DNA from: Hydractinia symbiolongicarpus
Taxonomy: Eukaryota > Cnidaria > Hydrozoa > Anthoathecata > Hydractiniidae
Direction: 5' to 3'
NCBI RefSeq assembly: GCF_029227915.1
Contig: NC_079879.1
Span: forward strand, 310,001 to 374,000
Length of the DNA: 64,000 bases
Position 1 is the first letter of the stretch; each line of letters starts with the position of its first letter. The notes beneath the pieces were generated by a model. That model searched no databases, had not been told where the DNA came from, and was given only the letters and a program-made list of their open reading frames with translations. This document shows positions 61,401 to 64,000 of the stretch, piece by piece. The position numbers were made by a program, and so were the translations under genes.

Positions 61401-64000
61401 AGATTTGTAGTTTTCAAAAATGATTTCATTTTTGATGAGACGCTGAATAAAAGGAGTTTAATCTCTGGCAAACGAAAACCCGTGATTTCCCGTAAATCCC
61501 GGACCCGGCCCGTATAGTCAAAAGTACACAAAGAAAGTACGCAGGGAGTAAACTCATTTCCTGAACGATTCTTTAAATAATTTTTTCACCACTAAAACGC
61601 ATGAGACATGTAGTTTTCAAAAATGATTTCATTTTTGATGAGACGCTGAATAAAAGGAGTTAATTCGCCGGCAAACGAAAACCCGCGATTTCCCGTATAT
61701 CCCGGACTCGGCCCGTATAGTCGAATGTATACAAAGAAAGTACCCAGGGCTTAAACTCATTTCCCGAACGATTTTTTAAATTATTTTTTCACCACTAAAA
61801 CGCATGAGACTTGTAGTTTTCAAAAATGATTTCATTTTTGATGAGACGCTGAATAAAAGGAGTTTAATCGCCGGCAAACGAAAACCCGCGATTTCCCGTA
61901 TATCCCGGACTCGGCCCGTATAGTCGAATGTATACAAAGAATGTACCCAGGGAGTAAACTCATTTCCCGAACGATTTTTTAAATTATTATTTCACCACCA
62001 AAACGCATGAGACTTGTAGTTTTCAAAAATGATTTCATTTTTAATGAGACGCTGAATAAAAGGAGTTTAATCTCCGGCAAACGAAAACCCGCGATTTCCC
62101 GTAAATCCGGGACCCTGCCCGTATAGTCAAAAGTATACAAAGAAAGTACGCAGGGAGTAAACTCATTTCCCGAACGATTCTTTAAATTATTTTTTTACCA
62201 CTAAAACGCATGAAACTTGTAATTTTCAAAAATGATTTCATTTTTGATGAGACGCTGAATAAAAGGAGTTTAATCGCCGGCAAACGAAAACTCGCGATTT
62301 CCCGTAAATCCCGGACTCGGCCCGTATAGTCAAAAGTATACAAAGAAAGTACTCAGGGAGTAAACTCATTTCCCGAACGATTCTTTAAATTATTTTTTCA
62401 CCACTAAAACGCATGAGACTTGTAGTTTTTAAAAATGATTTCATTTTTGATGAGACGCTGAATAAAAGGAGTTTAATCGCCGGCAAACGAAAACCCGCAT
62501 TTTCCCGTAAATCCTGGACTCGGCCCGTATAGTCAAAAGTGTACAAAGAAAGTACCCAGGGAGTAAACTCATTTTTCGAACAATTTTTTAAATTATTTTT
62601 TCACCACTAAGACGCATGAGACTTTTAGTTTTCAAAAGTGATTTCATTTTTGATGAGACGCTGAATAAAAGGAGTTTAATCGCCGGCAAACGAAAACCCG
62701 CGATTTCCCGTATATCCCGGACTCGGCCCGTATAGTCAAAAGTGTACAAAGAAAGTACCCAGGGAGTAAACTCATTTCCCGAACGATTCTTTAAATTATT
62801 TTTTCACCACTAAAACGCATGAGACTTGTAGTTTTCAAAAATGATTTCATTTTTGATGAGACGCTGAATAAAAGGAGTTTAATCTCCGGCAAACGAAAAC
62901 CCGTGATTTCCCGTAAATCCCGGCCCCGGCCCGTATAGTCAAAAGTACACAAAGAAAGTACGCAGGGAGTAAACTCATTTCCCGAACGATTCCTTAAATT
63001 ATTTTTTCACCACTAAAACGCATGAGACTTGTAGTTTTCAAAAATGATTTCGTTTTGGATGAGTCGCTGAATAAAAGAAGTTTAATCGCCGGCAAACGAA
63101 AACCCGCGATTTCCCGTAAATCCCGGGCTTGGCCCGTATAGTCGAGTGTATACAAAGAAAGTACCCAGGGAGTAAACTCATTTTCCGAACAATTTTATAA
63201 ATTATTTTTTCACCACTAAGACGCATGAGACTTTTAGTTTTCAAAAATGATTTCATTTTTGATGAGACGCTGAATAAAAGGAGTTTAATCGCCGGCAAAC
63301 GAAAACCCGCGATTTCCCGTAAATCCCGGACTCGGCCCGTATAGTCAAAAGTGTACAAAGAAAGTACCCAGGGAGTAAACTCATTTCCCGAACGATTCTT
63401 TAAATTATTTTTTCACCACTAAAACGCATGAGACTTGTAGTTTTCAAAAATGATTTCATTTTTGATGAGACGCTGAATAAAAGGAGTTTAATCTCCGGCA
63501 AACGAAAACCCGTGATTTCCCGTAAATCCCGGCCCCGGCCCGTATAGTCAAAAGTACACAAAGAAAGTACGCAGGGAGTAAACTCATTTCCCGAACGATT
63601 CTTTAAATTATTTTTTCACCACAAAAACGCATGAGACTTGTAGTTTTCAAAAATGATTTCATTTTTGATGAGACATTGAATAAAAGGAGTTTAATCTCTG
63701 GCAAACGAAAACCCGTGATTTCCCGTAAATTCCGGACCCGGCCCGTATAGTCAAAAGTACACAAAGATAGTACGCAGGGAGTAAACTCATTTCCCGAACG
63801 ATTCTTTAAATAATTTTTTCACCACTAAAACGCATGAGACTTGTAGTTTTCAAAAATGATTTCATTTTTGATGAGACGCTGAATAAAAGGAGTTAATTCG
63901 CCGGCAAACGAAAACCCGCGATTTCCCGTATATCCCGGACTCGGCCCGTATAGTCGAATGTATACAAAGAAAGTACCCAGAGATTAAACTCATTTCCCGA
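58420..64000 (+). repeat. Satellite subregion G, including a 4,060-bp-spaced duplicate at the window end
   Basis: Positions about 58760-59940 recur at about 62820-64000 with a 4,059-4,060-bp offset. Checks are CCCGGCCCC (58860/62919) and GAGACATTGAATAAAAGG (59612/63672). The right copy runs off the end of the window. Between them lie monomers of the subregion E/F types (GATGGAACG near 60827, GAGGCTTGCAG near 61198, AGGGCTTAAAC near 61746). No gene is visible and the array clearly continues beyond 64000. Confidence 0.8.

Larger units (their letters stand above)
3841..64000 (+). repeat. Satellite DNA array, 202-203-bp monomer, about 295 head-to-tail copies
   Basis: The landmark GATGAGACGCTGAATAAAAG recurs at 3843, 4045, 4246, 4449, 4651, 4853, 5056 and 5258, that is every 201-203 bp, through to the window end with no inserted unique sequence. 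All copies are in the same orientation. Consensus order: GATGAGACGCTGAATAAAAG, GAGTTTAATC(T/G)CCGGC, AAACGAAAACCCGCGATTT, CCCGTAAATCCCGGACTCGG, CCCGTATAGTC, TATACAAAGAAAGTAC, AGGGAGTAAACTCATTTCCC, GAACGATTCTTTAAATTA, TTTTTTCACCACTAAAACG, CATGAGACTTGTAGTTTTC, AAAAATGATTTCATTTTT. Hand composition of this consensus is about 39% GC with 13 CpG. Adjacent monomers usually differ at several sites, whereas copies several monomers apart can be nearly identical, indicating higher-order structure. The size is close to one nucleosome repeat, common for centromeric or pericentromeric satellites. Location on the chromosome cannot be told from sequence. Confidence 0.98.

Noticed and set aside
3784-63358. The 60-106-codon ORFs in the satellite as protein-coding genes
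   Set aside because: They repeat with the monomer, change frame at each unit, have no domain or signal and occur on both strands (for example 12697-12936 on the plus strand). They are treated as repeat by-products.
3841-64000. CRISPR array
   Set aside because: The whole 202-203-bp unit is repeated with no alternation of short repeats and unique spacers, and the window is eukaryotic.
3841-64000. CENP-B box in the monomer
   Set aside because: The best candidate on the minus strand starts TTCGTTTGCCGG, which matches the first part of the box, but it lacks the required central A and the terminal CGGG. The plus-strand TTCCCGTAAATCCCGG also fails key positions.
3841-64000. Telomeric repeat or rDNA spacer
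   Set aside because: No tandem TTAGGG-like units, and no rRNA gene segments or typical rDNA promoter or terminator sequence were seen.
3841-64000. Inverted satellite segments
   Set aside because: The GATGAGACG landmark is on the plus strand wherever I checked, so no orientation switch was found.

Overview
The window is eukaryotic, almost certainly from an invertebrate animal. It is one large tandem satellite DNA array with a monomer of about 202-203 bp, broken near its left end by a single non-LTR retrotransposon (LINE) copy. I see no single-copy host gene, tRNA, rRNA, CRISPR array or bacterial-style operon. The LINE encodes an SGNH-type esterase domain, an APE endonuclease and a reverse transcriptase. 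This is the CR1/L2-like architecture common in cnidarians and several other invertebrates; the species cannot be named from the sequence.

Layout. Positions 1-250 are the satellite left of the insertion. Positions 251-3840 are the LINE, in + orientation: a 5'-truncated esterase reading frame (252-746), a 33-codon open linker in the same frame, an apparently intact 950-residue endonuclease/reverse transcriptase ORF (846-3698), and a 3' UTR with an AATAAA signal and a short A-rich tail. The satellite resumes at 3841 exactly where it stopped at 250, with no evident target-site duplication. Positions 3841-64000 are uninterrupted head-to-tail satellite of roughly 295 monomers, all in the same orientation.

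The satellite is not uniform. Monomer subtypes change along the array. A GC-altered subtype occurs only up to about 18 kb. A subtype with a CGTGATTT core appears after about 19.6 kb, and a GTTTTGGATGAGTCG subtype after about 22.6 kb. Superimposed on this are near-identical multi-monomer blocks (higher-order repeats) with spacings of about 0.81, 1.01, 1.4, 2.03, 2.23, 2.59, 4.06, 4.26 and 16.85 kb, some nested in others. This is the expected record of repeated unequal exchange or segmental amplification. Each monomer has an AT-rich half with a hairpin-capable inverted repeat (into which the LINE inserted) and a GC/CpG-rich core in which CCCG recurs about every 10 bp.

The LINE proteins would work together in target-primed reverse transcription: the endonuclease nicks DNA and the reverse transcriptase copies the element RNA. 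The satellite shows no convincing coding capacity. Its short antisense ORFs are by-products of the repeat. All alignments and counts here were made by eye.
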